Source: Bacteroidetes bacterium 24-39-8 (GTDB taxonomy: Bacteria > Bacteroidota > Bacteroidia > Chitinophagales > Chitinophagaceae). From it: a DNA stretch of 64,000 nucleotides. The notes under the pieces are model-generated. The model worked only from the letters and a program-made list of their open reading frames with translations. It was not told the DNA's origin and ran no database searches. A program made the position numbers and the translations under genes. The DNA lies in NCBI GenBank assembly GCA_002256765.1, contig NCHJ01000001.1, positions 1-64,000 of the forward strand. The letters are read 5' to 3'. Shown here one piece after another: positions 25,059-33,504 of this stretch (position 1 is its first letter; each line of letters opens with the position of its first letter).

Positions 25059-25817
25059 ATGGACATTAACCCAGAGAAACAGATTTATTTTTTGTCCGAT
25101 TTTCACTTGGGTGCTCCCAATCATGCGCAAAGTTTGATCAGAGAAAAAAAACTTGTGGCATTCTTGGATTCCATCAAAGACAAAGCAGCAGAGATTTTTA
25201 TTGTAGGAGATATTTTTGACTTTTGGTTTGAATACAAAACCGTGGTTCCAAAAGGCTTTACCAGATTATTTGGCAAACTAGCAGAACTCTCAGATAGCGG
25301 GATTCCCATGCATGTGTTTGTTGGCAACCACGACATGTGGATGCGTGGCTATTTTAAAGAAGAATTCAATATTCCAATATACTTTGAACCTGAAGTCATA
25401 GAACGCGCGGGCAAACGTTTTTTTATTGGCCATGGCGATGGTCTTGGACCAGGCGATCACGGATTTAAGTTTATTAAGAAAATATTTAGGAGCCCCGTTT
25501 GTCAGTGGTTGTTTGGGAATCTCTTACACCCCAATTGGGCCATTGGCTTGGCCAATTTTTTTAGCCGCAAAAGCCGAGAAAAAACAGGTGATGCCGATGC
25601 TAATTTCTTAGGCGAAGAAAATGAGTGGTTGATCATTTTTTCTAAAGACTATTTGAAAAAAGACAAGGTGGACTATTTTATTTTTGGACACCGACACTAT
25701 CCCATTAAACTTGCTTTAGACGGCGGTGCTTATTACCTAAATCTTGGTGATTGGATTAGAAATTTCACCTATGCAAGTTTTGACGGGCAAAACTTGAACC
25801 TACACAAGTGGGAATAA
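25059..25817 (+). CDS. lpxH: UDP-2,3-diacylglucosamine diphosphatase (LpxH-like)
   Basis: This enzyme cleaves UDP-2,3-diacylglucosamine to lipid X and UMP in lipid A synthesis at the inner face of the inner membrane. The 252-residue protein shows calcineurin-type metal motifs: LSDFHLGA, GDIFDFWFE, GNHDMWM, GHGDGLGPGD and FGHRHYP. The ATG at 25059 is one base after the preceding stop and is preferred over an in-frame start at 25005 inside the upstream gene. LpxH and the related LpxH2/YbbF group are hard to separate by eye. The FDFWFE segment supports LpxH. Confidence 0.9.
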   Translation: MDINPEKQIYFLSDFHLGAPNHAQSLIREKKLVAFLDSIKDKAAEIFIVGDIFDFWFEYKTVVPKGFTRLFGKLAELSDSGIPMHVFVGNHDMWMRGYFKEEFNIPIYFEPEVIERAGKRFFIGHGDGLGPGDHGFKFIKKIFRSPVCQWLFGNLLHPNWAIGLANFFSRKSREKTGDADANFLGEENEWLIIFSKDYLKKDKVDYFIFGHRHYPIKLALDGGAYYLNLGDWIRNFTYASFDGQNLNLHKWE

Positions 25818-25826
25818 TAGTTAGTT

Positions 25827-26927
25827 ATGGAAAAGATCTTACAAACTATATTACTCAACAATAGCATTGAAAGCTATTTAATGGTCATAGCTATTATAGT
25901 ATTGGCCATTGTTTGCAAGCGTTTGATCTCTAAATATTTTGCCAGCCTGCTTTATAAGATGGTGGGTAAAGCGGGAAAGAAAATTAGAAAACAATCTTTT
26001 TTTGATTTGGTGGTGCAACCACTAGACATGTTTTTGGTGGTAGTCATTTCTTTGATTGCCATTGATCAGCTCAATTATCCCAAGGCTTTTGAAGTTAAAA
26101 TCTATCATATAACACTAAGGCAACTGCTAGAATCTATAGCCAATGGTGCCATGATTATTTTGTTTATCTGGCTCTGTATTCGCGTCATTGAATTTATTGC
26201 GCTCATTCTAGAAGACAAAGCCAACCAAACGCAGGACCAGAGTGATAACCAATTGATTGTTTTTTTCAAAGACTTTTTCAAAGTACTCTTGGTGATCATT
26301 GGGTTCTTGATGATCTTCCATTTTTCTTTTAACAAAGACGTGAGCAACCTGCTGACTGGTTTGAGTATTGTGGGAGCTGCTATTGCACTGGCCATGCGGG
26401 AAAGCATGGAAAACCTAATTGCTTCTTTTATCATTTTCTTTGACAAACCCTTTGTTACAGGTGACTTGGTCAAAGGCAGCAATTTTCAAGGAAATATTGA
26501 GAAAATTGGGTTACGCAGCACACGCATTCGAACACTTGAAAAAACCTTGATCTCCGTACCCAACAAACAAATGGTTGACAGTATTATTGATAATATTTCT
26601 CTGCGCTCTCAACGCAAGGTTGAGTTGAAATTAGAATTGAGTTTGCTCACCACTGCTAGTCAAACAAAGGCTTGGATGAAAGACTTACGTAGCGCTTTGC
26701 AGAATCATCCAGACATTGAAACCTATACTTTGTTTTTTGCCGATACAGGTAAAACGGTACACCAGATTAGTCTGGAATACTTTACCAGTATGGAGCAGAA
26801 CATAGATGATTTTAATGAAACCAGGGAGCAGGTTAACTTGAATATCTTGGAATTATTGGAACAACACAAAATAGAATTAGCGGCACAAAGCACAGAAGTG
26901 GTTGTCAAGAACCATACAGCGGAATAA
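25827..26927 (+). CDS. Mechanosensitive ion channel family protein (MscS type)
   Basis: The 366-residue membrane protein has about four hydrophobic segments, with the pore helix region near LLTGLSIVGAAIALAMRESMENLIASFI, then the MscS beta domain (KPFVTGDLVKGSNFQGNIEKIGLRSTRIRTLEKTLISVPN, read as separate conserved blocks) and a C-terminal alpha/beta domain. Channels of this family open under membrane tension and release solutes during osmotic downshock. It starts 10 bases after lpxH and ends the rightward run; the next gene is convergent. Confidence 0.92.
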   Translation: MEKILQTILLNNSIESYLMVIAIIVLAIVCKRLISKYFASLLYKMVGKAGKKIRKQSFFDLVVQPLDMFLVVVISLIAIDQLNYPKAFEVKIYHITLRQLLESIANGAMIILFIWLCIRVIEFIALILEDKANQTQDQSDNQLIVFFKDFFKVLLVIIGFLMIFHFSFNKDVSNLLTGLSIVGAAIALAMRESMENLIASFIIFFDKPFVTGDLVKGSNFQGNIEKIGLRSTRIRTLEKTLISVPNKQMVDSIIDNISLRSQRKVELKLELSLLTTASQTKAWMKDLRSALQNHPDIETYTLFFADTGKTVHQISLEYFTSMEQNIDDFNETREQVNLNILELLEQHKIELAAQSTEVVVKNHTAE

Positions 26928-26939
26928 GACTAGTTTTTA

Positions 26940-27467
26940 TTATAAGGCAGCAACTATTTCTCCCAATTCCTTTTCCATATAACCGGTCTTGCCATACTCT
27001 TCTACTCTGCCAACTTCCTTTCCATTTACCAAAACAACAAATGTTGGTACAGTTTTTAAATGAAATTTTTCATGTAGTTGCTGAACAGCCATTTTTCTTG
27101 TATCAACCGCAACTAAGACAATTTTTGATTCAGGAAATCCTGCTTTGTCCATTAACCTATAAAACTTGGGAAGCAGGTTTTGTGAATCATGACACCAGGT
27201 ACCACAGAATACAAGGAGCGTAATTTTTGAGCCATTTTTTTTAAAAGCAGCTACAGCACTGGCAGTTGCCTCGCCGTATTTGCCATTTTCTATAAACCAT
27301 TGAAAACTGGAATCATTCAATAATATGCTTCTATTGATAATGCCTTTTAAAGCCTTGCTACCATTGGTATCAGTAAAGACCTGATAATTGGGTTTGGAAC
27401 TTATTTTGCTAGTAGCGCAAGAATAGATTGTTACACAAAACAAAGCAAAGAAGAGCGCGCGTATCAT
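26940..27467 (-). CDS. Thioredoxin-fold lipoprotein with CGTWC active site
   Basis: The 175-residue product starts with a lipoprotein signal peptide (FFALFCVTIYSCATS, Cys as lipidation site near residue 17). The thioredoxin domain has TLLVFCGTWCHDSQ, a CxxxC arrangement (Cys-Gly-Thr-Trp-Cys), and the cis-Pro region LKTVPTFVVLVNGKEVGRVEEY. It is probably a periplasm-facing redox or thiol protein. Its ATG overlaps the stop of the upstream MerR gene by four bases, so the two are translated from one transcript. Confidence 0.85.
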   Translation of the reverse strand: MIRALFFALFCVTIYSCATSKISSKPNYQVFTDTNGSKALKGIINRSILLNDSSFQWFIENGKYGEATASAVAAFKKNGSKITLLVFCGTWCHDSQNLLPKFYRLMDKAGFPESKIVLVAVDTRKMAVQQLHEKFHLKTVPTFVVLVNGKEVGRVEEYGKTGYMEKELGEIVAAL

Positions 27468-28102
27468 GAAGCCAGGTTAGATTTCAATTCTAAGAGGAAT
27501 CCTTTGAACTTATTCAGGGTTTGCACCAGTTGCGACTGGGTATCGGCCTGGGCCTTATTGTTTTTTAGATAATTCTTGGCTCCTTCAATTGAGAATTTTC
27601 TTTGGCGTAGCAGAAAATAAATCAGTTGTAAATTCTTAATGTCTTCTACACGGAATAAACGGTCTCCCTTTCTGGTTTTTCTGGGTTGTAAAATGTCAAA
27701 TTCATTTTCCCAGTAGCGCAACAAAGAAGTGTTTACCTTAAACCAGCCGGCAACTTCGCTAATACTATAATAGAGTTTCTGAGCCAAAATGCTTTCTTCC
27801 GGAACATCAATCAGGTCCAATTCCGTATCCATTTCACGAAAAGATTTTCTGCCGCGTTTGCTGCTTTTCTTTTCTTCTAGAACAATGGATTCTTTGGGCT
27901 CAGCTATTTTTTTAACCTTGATCCTAACCCCAATATTTTGGTTTTCGTAGACCATGGCTGGTTCTGCCACTGGTACCTGCAATACTTCAACTGGTGGTTT
28001 GGGAGCAGCGGGTTTGGCAACAACGCGTTCCTTTTTGGCCTTTGGAGCGGCTGTTTCTATAGGAAATCCAAATAAATCTAATTGTTGCAAAGGTCCTGCC
28101 AT
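27464..28102 (-). CDS. MerR-family transcriptional regulator
   Basis: The 212-residue protein has a MerR winged helix in its C-terminal half: YYSISEVAGWFKVNTSLLRYWENEF, LQPRKTRKGDRLFRVEDI and NLQLIYFLLRQRKFSIEGA. A Pro/Ala/Lys-rich N-terminal region precedes it (FGFPIETAAPKAKKER). No metal-binding cysteine pattern is seen, and the arrangement resembles the MlrA/CarH-like group in Bacteroidota. The start at ATG 28102 is chosen because longer in-frame starts would run through a hydrophobic stretch that crosses the divergent promoter. The downstream gene overlaps by four bases. Confidence 0.85.
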   Translation of the reverse strand: MAGPLQQLDLFGFPIETAAPKAKKERVVAKPAAPKPPVEVLQVPVAEPAMVYENQNIGVRIKVKKIAEPKESIVLEEKKSSKRGRKSFREMDTELDLIDVPEESILAQKLYYSISEVAGWFKVNTSLLRYWENEFDILQPRKTRKGDRLFRVEDIKNLQLIYFLLRQRKFSIEGAKNYLKNNKAQADTQSQLVQTLNKFKGFLLELKSNLAS

Positions 28103-28194
28103 GCCATAAAAGTAACACAAGTATCCCGCCACTGTAACAGGCTTGGGTGCATGGTGGAAAAGAAGGCTTTTACTGGGGAAAGCTATTGAAATGC

Positions 28195-28202
28195 TAGCTT
28201 TG
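28195..28202 (+). promoter_or_regulatory. Putative promoter of the 3-hydroxyacyl-CoA dehydrogenase gene
   Basis: TAGCTTTG is a perfect TAnnTTTG match ending 12 bases before the ATG at 28215. A TTTTAC stretch about 20 bases upstream could serve as the -33 region. Confidence 0.5.
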
Positions 28203-28214
28203 TAAAAAAGGGAT

Positions 28215-29078
28215 ATGCACCAAGTTAAGACCATCTGTATTTGTGGAGCCGGAACCATGGGGTCTGGTATTGCTATGGTGGCAGCACAGGCTGGTTTTCA
28301 ATCCATCCTATTTGATTTGAATGACGTTGTTTTGGAAAAAGCCCAGTCCAATATTTGGGCTAGCTGGAATGCCCTCTTGGCTAAAGGGAAAATTAACCAA
28401 GAAGACCTTGAGCGTTTTCAGTCCCAGATTCGGTTCACGGATAAATTACAAGATTGTCAGGCAGATTTGATCATTGAAGCCATTATTGAAAAATTGGTTG
28501 CTAAGACAGACCTGTTCCGTTCTTTGGAAGAGCTCAACCCCATCAATACCATTTTAGCCAGTAATACTTCCTCTATTTCTATAAATCAAATAGCCCAACA
28601 CTTGGAGCACCCTTCTAGGTTTGTGGGCATGCATTTTTTCAATCCCGCACCGGTGATGAAATTGGTGGAGCTGGTTCAGGGAGATGATACCAATGAAAAA
28701 GTGATGACACTGCTTCAAGCCATTTGTCAGAAAATGGGTAAGACCGCCGTGGTTTGCAAAGACGCGCCAGGTTTTATTGTAAATAGGGTAGCCAGGCACT
28801 ATTATTTAGAATCCATGTGGATGATGGCTTCGGCAGAGGAAAATGGGGAGGAACTTGACCCAGCTAGCATAGACAAAATCTTAACTGCAACTGGCTTTAA
28901 AATGGGTCCCTTTCAACTCATGGACTTAATTGGTATGGATATCAATTATGGCGTTAGTCAAATTGTCTATGATGCGTTGGGTAAACCCGAGCGGCTCAAA
29001 CCATCGCCCATTCAAGCTCAGAAAGTTGCTAATGGGCAGCTGGGTAAGAAGAGTGGGAAGGGGTTCTATGATTATTAA
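28215..29078 (+). CDS. 3-hydroxybutyryl-CoA / 3-hydroxyacyl-CoA dehydrogenase
   Basis: The 287-residue enzyme oxidises or reduces 3-hydroxyacyl-CoA with NAD(H). It has the Rossmann motif ICGAGTMGSGIAMVAAQAG, the ASNTSSISINQIA segment, the catalytic region RFVGMHFFNPAPVMKLVE with the His, and the C-terminal domain KDAPGFIVNRV and KKSGKGFYDY. Length matches single-domain HbdA/PaaH enzymes. It is transcribed alone from the promoter box at 28195, and its stop codon is immediately followed by a tandem repeat array. Confidence 0.93.
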   Translation: MHQVKTICICGAGTMGSGIAMVAAQAGFQSILFDLNDVVLEKAQSNIWASWNALLAKGKINQEDLERFQSQIRFTDKLQDCQADLIIEAIIEKLVAKTDLFRSLEELNPINTILASNTSSISINQIAQHLEHPSRFVGMHFFNPAPVMKLVELVQGDDTNEKVMTLLQAICQKMGKTAVVCKDAPGFIVNRVARHYYLESMWMMASAEENGEELDPASIDKILTATGFKMGPFQLMDLIGMDINYGVSQIVYDALGKPERLKPSPIQAQKVANGQLGKKSGKGFYDY

Positions 29079-29240
29079 GTGAAAAGATAAGAGTGAAGAG
29101 TGAAGAGAGGGGAGGAAAGTGAAGAGATAAGAGTGAAGAGTGAAGAGAGGAGGAAGAAAGTGAAGAGATAAGAGTGAAGAGTGAAGAGAGGAGGAAGAAA
29201 GTGAAGAGATAAGAGTGAAGAGTGAAGAGAGGAGGAAAAA
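29079..29240 (+). repeat. Minisatellite: four copies of a 41-bp GA-rich unit
   Basis: Copies start at 29079, 29119, 29160 and 29201. The first is 40 bp and slightly diverged; the last is cut short near 29240. The unit is built from heptamers such as GTGAAGA and GATAAGA, so it is a nested repeat. It begins the base after the stop of the preceding gene, contains almost no C, and encodes nothing on the plus strand. The minus strand happens to stay open through it. The 29241-29308 stretch that follows is AT-rich without features. Confidence 0.95.
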
Positions 29241-29322
29241 TACCTTGTAAGCAATCCTTTATATATTTTGCTTTTAATCTTATTTTTTTCTAACACTACT
29301 TCTATATTTTTTGACTTTTGAA

Positions 29323-29355
29323 TTTTGACTTTTGAATTAGCAAAGCCTAGCTTTG
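29323..29355 (+). promoter_or_regulatory. Promoter of the GT4 gene with -33 and -7 boxes and an overlapping palindrome
   Basis: TTTTG (29323-29327), a 20-base spacer and TAGCTTTG (29348-29355) match the Bacteroidota -33/-7 promoter at ideal spacing. The -33 box belongs to the second copy of a 14-bp tandem duplication, TTTTGACTTTTGAA (29309-29336). The -7 box lies inside AGCAAAGC-CTA-GCTTTGCT (29339-29357), a perfect 8-bp palindrome. Only four bases separate the box from the ATG at 29360, so the transcript is probably leaderless. Confidence 0.75.
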
Positions 29356-29359
29356 CTCC

Positions 29360-30484
29360 ATGCTTATAGCAGTAAATGCAATATTTCTTCAAAAGGGTAA
29401 AATGGAAGGCTATGGATGGTTTGTGCAAGAGGTTTTTAGCCGCTTAGCAAACAAATATCCTGAGCACGAATTTCTCCTAGTTTTTGACCGCCCTTATGAT
29501 GAAAGTTTTCTGTTTGCGCCTAATTGTACACCCATTGTGGTGGGTCCAGCAGCCAGACATCCCGCCAGTTTTTTTTATTGGTATAATATTGCCGCACCTG
29601 CTGCGCTTAGCAAATACAAACCGGATGTTTGGGTAAATCCCTATGGTTTTTGCAGTACCAGTAGCAGCATTCCACAATTATTAATGATCCATGATCTGGC
29701 TTATCTGCACTATCCAAAATTCATTGCTTGGCACCAGTACTGGTACTATAAATTATTCACCCCAGGATTTATTAAAAAAGCGGCCAGTATTCTAACCGTA
29801 TCGGAATTTTCTAAGCAGGATCTGAACAAGCATTTTCCAAAAGCAGCTCCTAAGGTTAGTACCGTGTATCCCGCTGCCCGTAAGGATTTTCAGCCAATTA
29901 GTTGGGAAGATAAATCACAGGCAAAGGATAGTTTTTCTGATGGTAGAGAGTATTTTTTATTTGTTGGTGGTGTTCACCCCAGGAAAAATTTGCTCAATTT
30001 ATTAAAAGCTTTTTCGCTGTTTAAAAAATGGCAGAAAAGTAATATGAAATTATTGGTGGCCGGTAGAATGGCCTGGCAATATGAAGACTTGTTAGAAAAA
30101 ATTAAGACCTATAAATACCGGGATGATTTGGTTTTATTAGGCCCTTTAGATGAAGCACAATTAACTAGGGTTACGGCATCGGCATACGCCTTGGTCTATC
30201 CTAGTTTTTTTGAAGGATTTGGTATGCCCATTCTAGAAGCCATGCAGTCTGGTGTGCCCGTAATTACCAGTAATACCAGCAGCATGCCAGAAGTAGGTGC
30301 TGATGCGGCTTTGTATGCTGACCCCAATGATCCCGATGCCATTGCCCAACAAATGCTCCTGCTCTATAAAGATGAAAAACTCCGCAATTTTCAAATAGAA
30401 AAAGGTTTGGCCAGGGCCGATGCATTTAGTTGGGACCAGACTGCTGAAAAGGTTTGGGAAAAGATCCTTGCCATAGCCAAATAA
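29360..30484 (+). CDS. Glycosyltransferase family 4 (GT-B fold)
   Basis: The 374-residue enzyme has the two-domain GT-B layout. The N-terminal part (KMEGYGWFVQEVFSRLANK) binds the acceptor. The C-terminal donor-binding domain carries YFLFVGGVHPRKNLLNLLKA, LVAGRMAW, LVLLGPLDEAQL, and the signature FFEGFGMPILEAMQSGVPVI with the EX7E acid pair. It probably transfers a hexose from a nucleotide sugar to a surface polysaccharide or lipid; neither sugar is identifiable. It is not embedded in a polysaccharide cluster. The start at 29360 agrees with the conserved first strand and the promoter position. Confidence 0.92.
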   Translation: MLIAVNAIFLQKGKMEGYGWFVQEVFSRLANKYPEHEFLLVFDRPYDESFLFAPNCTPIVVGPAARHPASFFYWYNIAAPAALSKYKPDVWVNPYGFCSTSSSIPQLLMIHDLAYLHYPKFIAWHQYWYYKLFTPGFIKKAASILTVSEFSKQDLNKHFPKAAPKVSTVYPAARKDFQPISWEDKSQAKDSFSDGREYFLFVGGVHPRKNLLNLLKAFSLFKKWQKSNMKLLVAGRMAWQYEDLLEKIKTYKYRDDLVLLGPLDEAQLTRVTASAYALVYPSFFEGFGMPILEAMQSGVPVITSNTSSMPEVGADAALYADPNDPDAIAQQMLLLYKDEKLRNFQIEKGLARADAFSWDQTAEKVWEKILAIAK

Positions 30485-30504
30485 ACTACTTGCAACAGAA
30501 AACG

Positions 30505-30512
30505 TAGTTTTG
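30505..30512 (+). promoter_or_regulatory. Putative gldC promoter (-7 box TAGTTTTG)
   Basis: A perfect TAnnTTTG box followed by C lies 23 bases before the gldC ATG. No -33 box is seen at 20-base spacing. Confidence 0.5.
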
Positions 30513-30535
30513 CGCCAGTATTTAAAAATAGCAAT

Positions 30536-30880
30536 ATGCACAAATCAACCATTTCCATTGATATTCATTTAGATGAAAACAAAGTTCCTGATCAGATCAA
30601 TTGGTCAGCTTCTGATTCTACCGCCGATGCCATGCAACCCGCCAAGTCTATGATGGTGGCTTTTTGGGACGCCCAAGACAAGTCTGCCCTTAGGATTGAC
30701 CTTTGGACCAAAGACATGATGGTAGACGAGATGGCCGATTTTTATTACCAAACTTTTATGGGTATGGCCGATACTTTTCAGCGTGCTACCCAACAAACTG
30801 AATTGGTAGCAGAAATGAAAGCCTATGCCAAGGACTTTTATAAAAAATTCAGAGACATTCAATTAAAAGAGAACAAATAA
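30536..30880 (+). CDS. gldC: Gliding motility protein GldC
   Basis: The 114-residue protein closely follows the GldC pattern: an N-terminal LDENKVPDQINWSASD, then SMMVAFWDAQDKSALRIDLWTKDMMVDEM and FYYQTFMGMADTFQRAT. GldC is a small soluble protein conserved in Bacteroidota and linked to gliding motility and the type IX secretion apparatus; its exact role is unknown, and it also occurs in non-gliding species. It heads a run with yqeY and cvpA (gaps of 10 bases each). Confidence 0.92.
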   Translation: MHKSTISIDIHLDENKVPDQINWSASDSTADAMQPAKSMMVAFWDAQDKSALRIDLWTKDMMVDEMADFYYQTFMGMADTFQRATQQTELVAEMKAYAKDFYKKFRDIQLKENK

Positions 30881-30890
30881 AACAGCGAAT

Positions 30891-31340
30891 ATGAGTTTAG
30901 AAACACAGGTAATGGACCAGATGAAAGATGCCATGAAGTCTAAGAACGAACCGCTTTTGCGTGGTTTGAGGGCCATAAAAGCTGAGATTATCAAGGCCAA
31001 AACTGAGCCAGGAGCCAACGGAGAAATTAATGCTGATACAGAAATAAAATTGTTGCAAAAACTGGTTAAGTCTAGAAAAGACTCACTAGAAATTTATCAA
31101 ACACAGAATAGACCAGACTTAGCAGCTAAGGAATCTGAAGAGATTGCAGTGATTGAAAAATTCCTACCCCAACAAATGAGTGCAGAAGAATTAGAAGCTG
31201 CTTTAAAAGCCATTATTGCTGAGACAGGTGCAGCTGGTGCAAAAGACATGGGTAAGGTAATGGGTGTTGCAAGCAAACAATTGGCAGGCAAGGCCGAGGG
31301 TAAAGCCATTTCTGCAGCAGTGAAAACCCTTTTGGGATAA
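30891..31340 (+). CDS. GatB/YqeY-domain protein
   Basis: The 149-residue YqeY-family protein resembles the C-terminal tRNA-binding part of GatB. It shows LRGLRAIKAEIIKAKTE, LLQKLVKSRKDSLEIYQ, IAVIEKFLPQQMSAEEL and the Gly-rich end KDMGKVMGVASKQLAGKAEG. A link to tRNA-dependent amidation has been proposed for the family but not proven. It starts 10 bases after gldC. Confidence 0.92.
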   Translation: MSLETQVMDQMKDAMKSKNEPLLRGLRAIKAEIIKAKTEPGANGEINADTEIKLLQKLVKSRKDSLEIYQTQNRPDLAAKESEEIAVIEKFLPQQMSAEELEAALKAIIAETGAAGAKDMGKVMGVASKQLAGKAEGKAISAAVKTLLG

Positions 31341-31350
31341 TTGCAACAAT

Positions 31351-31884
31351 ATGGGTAGCATAGATGTGATTTGCCTAGTCCTATTGGCATTGGCCATTTA
31401 CAAAGGGTTTAATAAAGGCCTGATTGTAGCGGTTTTTGCTTTTCTGGGCATTTTCATAGGCCTAGCTGCAGCACTAAAATTAAGTGCCATGTTGGCCAAG
31501 ACCCTTGGAGACTATACCCATATTGCCGCAAGTTGGTTACCCTTTTTGGCTTTTTTATTGATCATGCTGGGCGTTTGGGTCTTGGTGCGAATGGGTGCAG
31601 CCTTGGTAAAAGCTGCTTTTGAAATGGTCTTATTGGGATGGTTAAATACGGTAGGAGGCATTTTGGTCTATGGATTTTTGTACCTGACTGTATTTAGCAT
31701 TCTGCTGTTTTATGGCAAACAGTTGCAGCTATTAACATCGGTTGATCTTACTGCATCAAAATCCTATCCATATTTGGAATCTCTTGCACCTACCATGATG
31801 CACTGGTTTGGAAAGATCATTCCCATTTTCAAGGATAGCTTTCAAGAATTGACCCTGTTTTTTGAAAGAATTGCCAAAAACTAA
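31351..31884 (+). CDS. CvpA-family membrane protein
   Basis: The 177-residue inner-membrane protein has four hydrophobic segments (IDVICLVLLALAIYKGF, GLIVAVFAFLGIFIGLAAAL, WLPFLAFLLIMLGVWVLV, LNTVGGILVYGFLYLTVFSI), matching CvpA proteins known from colicin V production. The conserved early GFNKGLI stretch is present. Function beyond envelope homeostasis is not established. It ends the gldC-yqeY-cvpA run. Confidence 0.88.
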   Translation: MGSIDVICLVLLALAIYKGFNKGLIVAVFAFLGIFIGLAAALKLSAMLAKTLGDYTHIAASWLPFLAFLLIMLGVWVLVRMGAALVKAAFEMVLLGWLNTVGGILVYGFLYLTVFSILLFYGKQLQLLTSVDLTASKSYPYLESLAPTMMHWFGKIIPIFKDSFQELTLFFERIAKN

Positions 31885-32036
31885 GCAGATAACCTATTGT
31901 TAAAGTTGATGAATGCCCTGTTTTAGCTTAAAATCTGTATTTTGCAGATGCAGATACGATTGTTAGAGAAAAAGCGTTTTAAACCAGGGCAGTGCTGTTA
32001 TTAGAAACCAAGCGTGCTTGCATAAGAAATTATAAC

Positions 32037-32816
32037 ATGGATTACGAGATCAAACAACAGGATAAATTCAAATTTATAGAGGAGGGAGAGGGAGAGCCGC
32101 TTTTACTGTTACACGGGCTTTTTGGTGCACTGAGCAATTTTGCAGATTTGGTGGAACATTTTAGGGGTAAGTACAAGGTAATTGTACCCTTATTGCCTCT
32201 GTTTGAATTAGACATTTTTCATACCACAGTAGGTGGTTTGCAAAAACACGTACACAAGTTCATTGAATTAAGAGGATACAACAATATTCATTTATTGGGT
32301 AATTCCTTGGGTGGACACGTGGCATTGGTACACGTACTTAAGCAACCCGAAAAAATTAAATCACTCATCCTCACTGGAAGCAGTGGCTTGTTTGAAAATG
32401 GCATGGGCGATAGTTATCCCAAACGTGGAGACTATGAATACATCAAGAAAAAGACGCAAGTTACTTTCTATGATCCCGCTACTGCCACCAAAGAATTAGT
32501 AGACGAAGTTTTTGAAATCACCAATAATAGGATCAAAGTCATCAAGATTATTTCCTTAGCCAAAAGTGCTATCCGTAATAATCTGGGTGAAGAAATTAGT
32601 GGGATTAAACAACCTACTTTGTTGATTTGGGGAAATAATGACAGCATTACACCCCCATTTGTTGGACAGGAATTCAATAAATTGATTCCCAATTCAGAGC
32701 TGCATTTTATAGATAAATGTGGTCATGCACCTATGATGGAAGTACCAGGTGAATTCAATCAAATCTTAGAAGGATTCTTAGATAAATTGAAGGCGCCAGC
32801 AGCAACCCTTGCTTGA
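32037..32816 (+). CDS. Alpha/beta hydrolase
   Basis: The 259-residue protein has the alpha/beta hydrolase fold with the oxyanion segment LLLLHGLFG, the nucleophile elbow GNSLGGH (Ser), an acid in WGNNDSITPP and the catalytic His in DKCGHAPMMEVP. A short lid separates the halves (RGDYEYIKKKTQ). The substrate is not identifiable. The ATG at 32037 is preferred over an in-frame ATG at 31992 because conservation begins at MDYEI. The gene precedes the CBS, NAD kinase and PorG-like genes, an order common in Bacteroidota. Confidence 0.9.
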   Translation: MDYEIKQQDKFKFIEEGEGEPLLLLHGLFGALSNFADLVEHFRGKYKVIVPLLPLFELDIFHTTVGGLQKHVHKFIELRGYNNIHLLGNSLGGHVALVHVLKQPEKIKSLILTGSSGLFENGMGDSYPKRGDYEYIKKKTQVTFYDPATATKELVDEVFEITNNRIKVIKIISLAKSAIRNNLGEEISGIKQPTLLIWGNNDSITPPFVGQEFNKLIPNSELHFIDKCGHAPMMEVPGEFNQILEGFLDKLKAPAATLA

Positions 32817-32844
32817 TTTTTGTTGTATCAATTGAAAACGGCAC

Positions 32845-33504
32845 ATGTTAGCTTCACAGATACTGCATACTGGATTCCCCTCTTTGCACCTCACAGACAG
32901 GGTTTCATTAGCCTTACAGTTAATGGATGAATATGACGTGCAACACTTACCGGTGTTGAGCGAGGAACACTATGTAGGTCTGATAGCAAAATCTGATTTG
33001 CTAGACGTAGACGAGTTTCAAACCATTGCAACTATACAGGATCAATTTGCCAACCTTTCAATTAAAGGAGAAGAACATTTTTTAGTGGCTTTGAAAATGG
33101 CTGCGGAAAGAGAATTTTCCTTGGTTCCAGTCATCAATGAACAAGCTGAATTATTGGGTGTGATTACACTCTCTAGTCTTATTCAACAATTGTCTCGTTT
33201 TGTAGGCAATGAAGAAAAAGGCGGTGTAATTGTGCTAGAGATTTCCAAAAGAAATTACAGTTTTGGAGAGATTAGCCGTCTGGTAGAAACCAATGACGCT
33301 TTGATTACCCAGTGTAATACATTTACGGAACCTGAAACAGGGCTAATCATCATCACACTCAAAGTAAATAAGATAGAAATTTCTGCTATTGTTGCAACTT
33401 TTCAGCGTTATGATTACGCGGTGCGATACTATTTTGGTGAAGAATCTTACACCAATGAATTGAAAGACAATTATAACCACCTTCTGGCTTATCTGAATGT
33501 CTAG
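32845..33504 (+). CDS. CBS-domain pair protein with C-terminal ACT-like domain
   Basis: The 219-residue soluble protein has two CBS motifs (about 1-60 and 65-125; VQHLPVLSEEHYVGLIAKSD and FSLVPVINEQAELLGVITLS) and an ACT-like tail (GGVIVLEISKRNYSFGEISRLVE). CBS pairs bind adenosine nucleotides; what this one regulates is unknown. The next gene begins inside its last codons, with an overlap of eight bases, so translation is coupled to the Omp85 protein. Confidence 0.87.
   Translation: MLASQILHTGFPSLHLTDRVSLALQLMDEYDVQHLPVLSEEHYVGLIAKSDLLDVDEFQTIATIQDQFANLSIKGEEHFLVALKMAAEREFSLVPVINEQAELLGVITLSSLIQQLSRFVGNEEKGGVIVLEISKRNYSFGEISRLVETNDALITQCNTFTEPETGLIIITLKVNKIEISAIVATFQRYDYAVRYYFGEESYTNELKDNYNHLLAYLNV

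Noticed and set aside
29079..29240. The regular repeats as a possible CRISPR array.
   Set aside because: The units are contiguous with no unique spacers, and no cas genes are present.
29075..29428. A 117-codon minus-strand open frame through the minisatellite.
   Set aside because: The predicted protein is only translated repeats of Ser, Leu, Phe and Thr, and it overlaps the promoter and start of the GT4 gene. It is open because the repeat unit lacks minus-strand stops.
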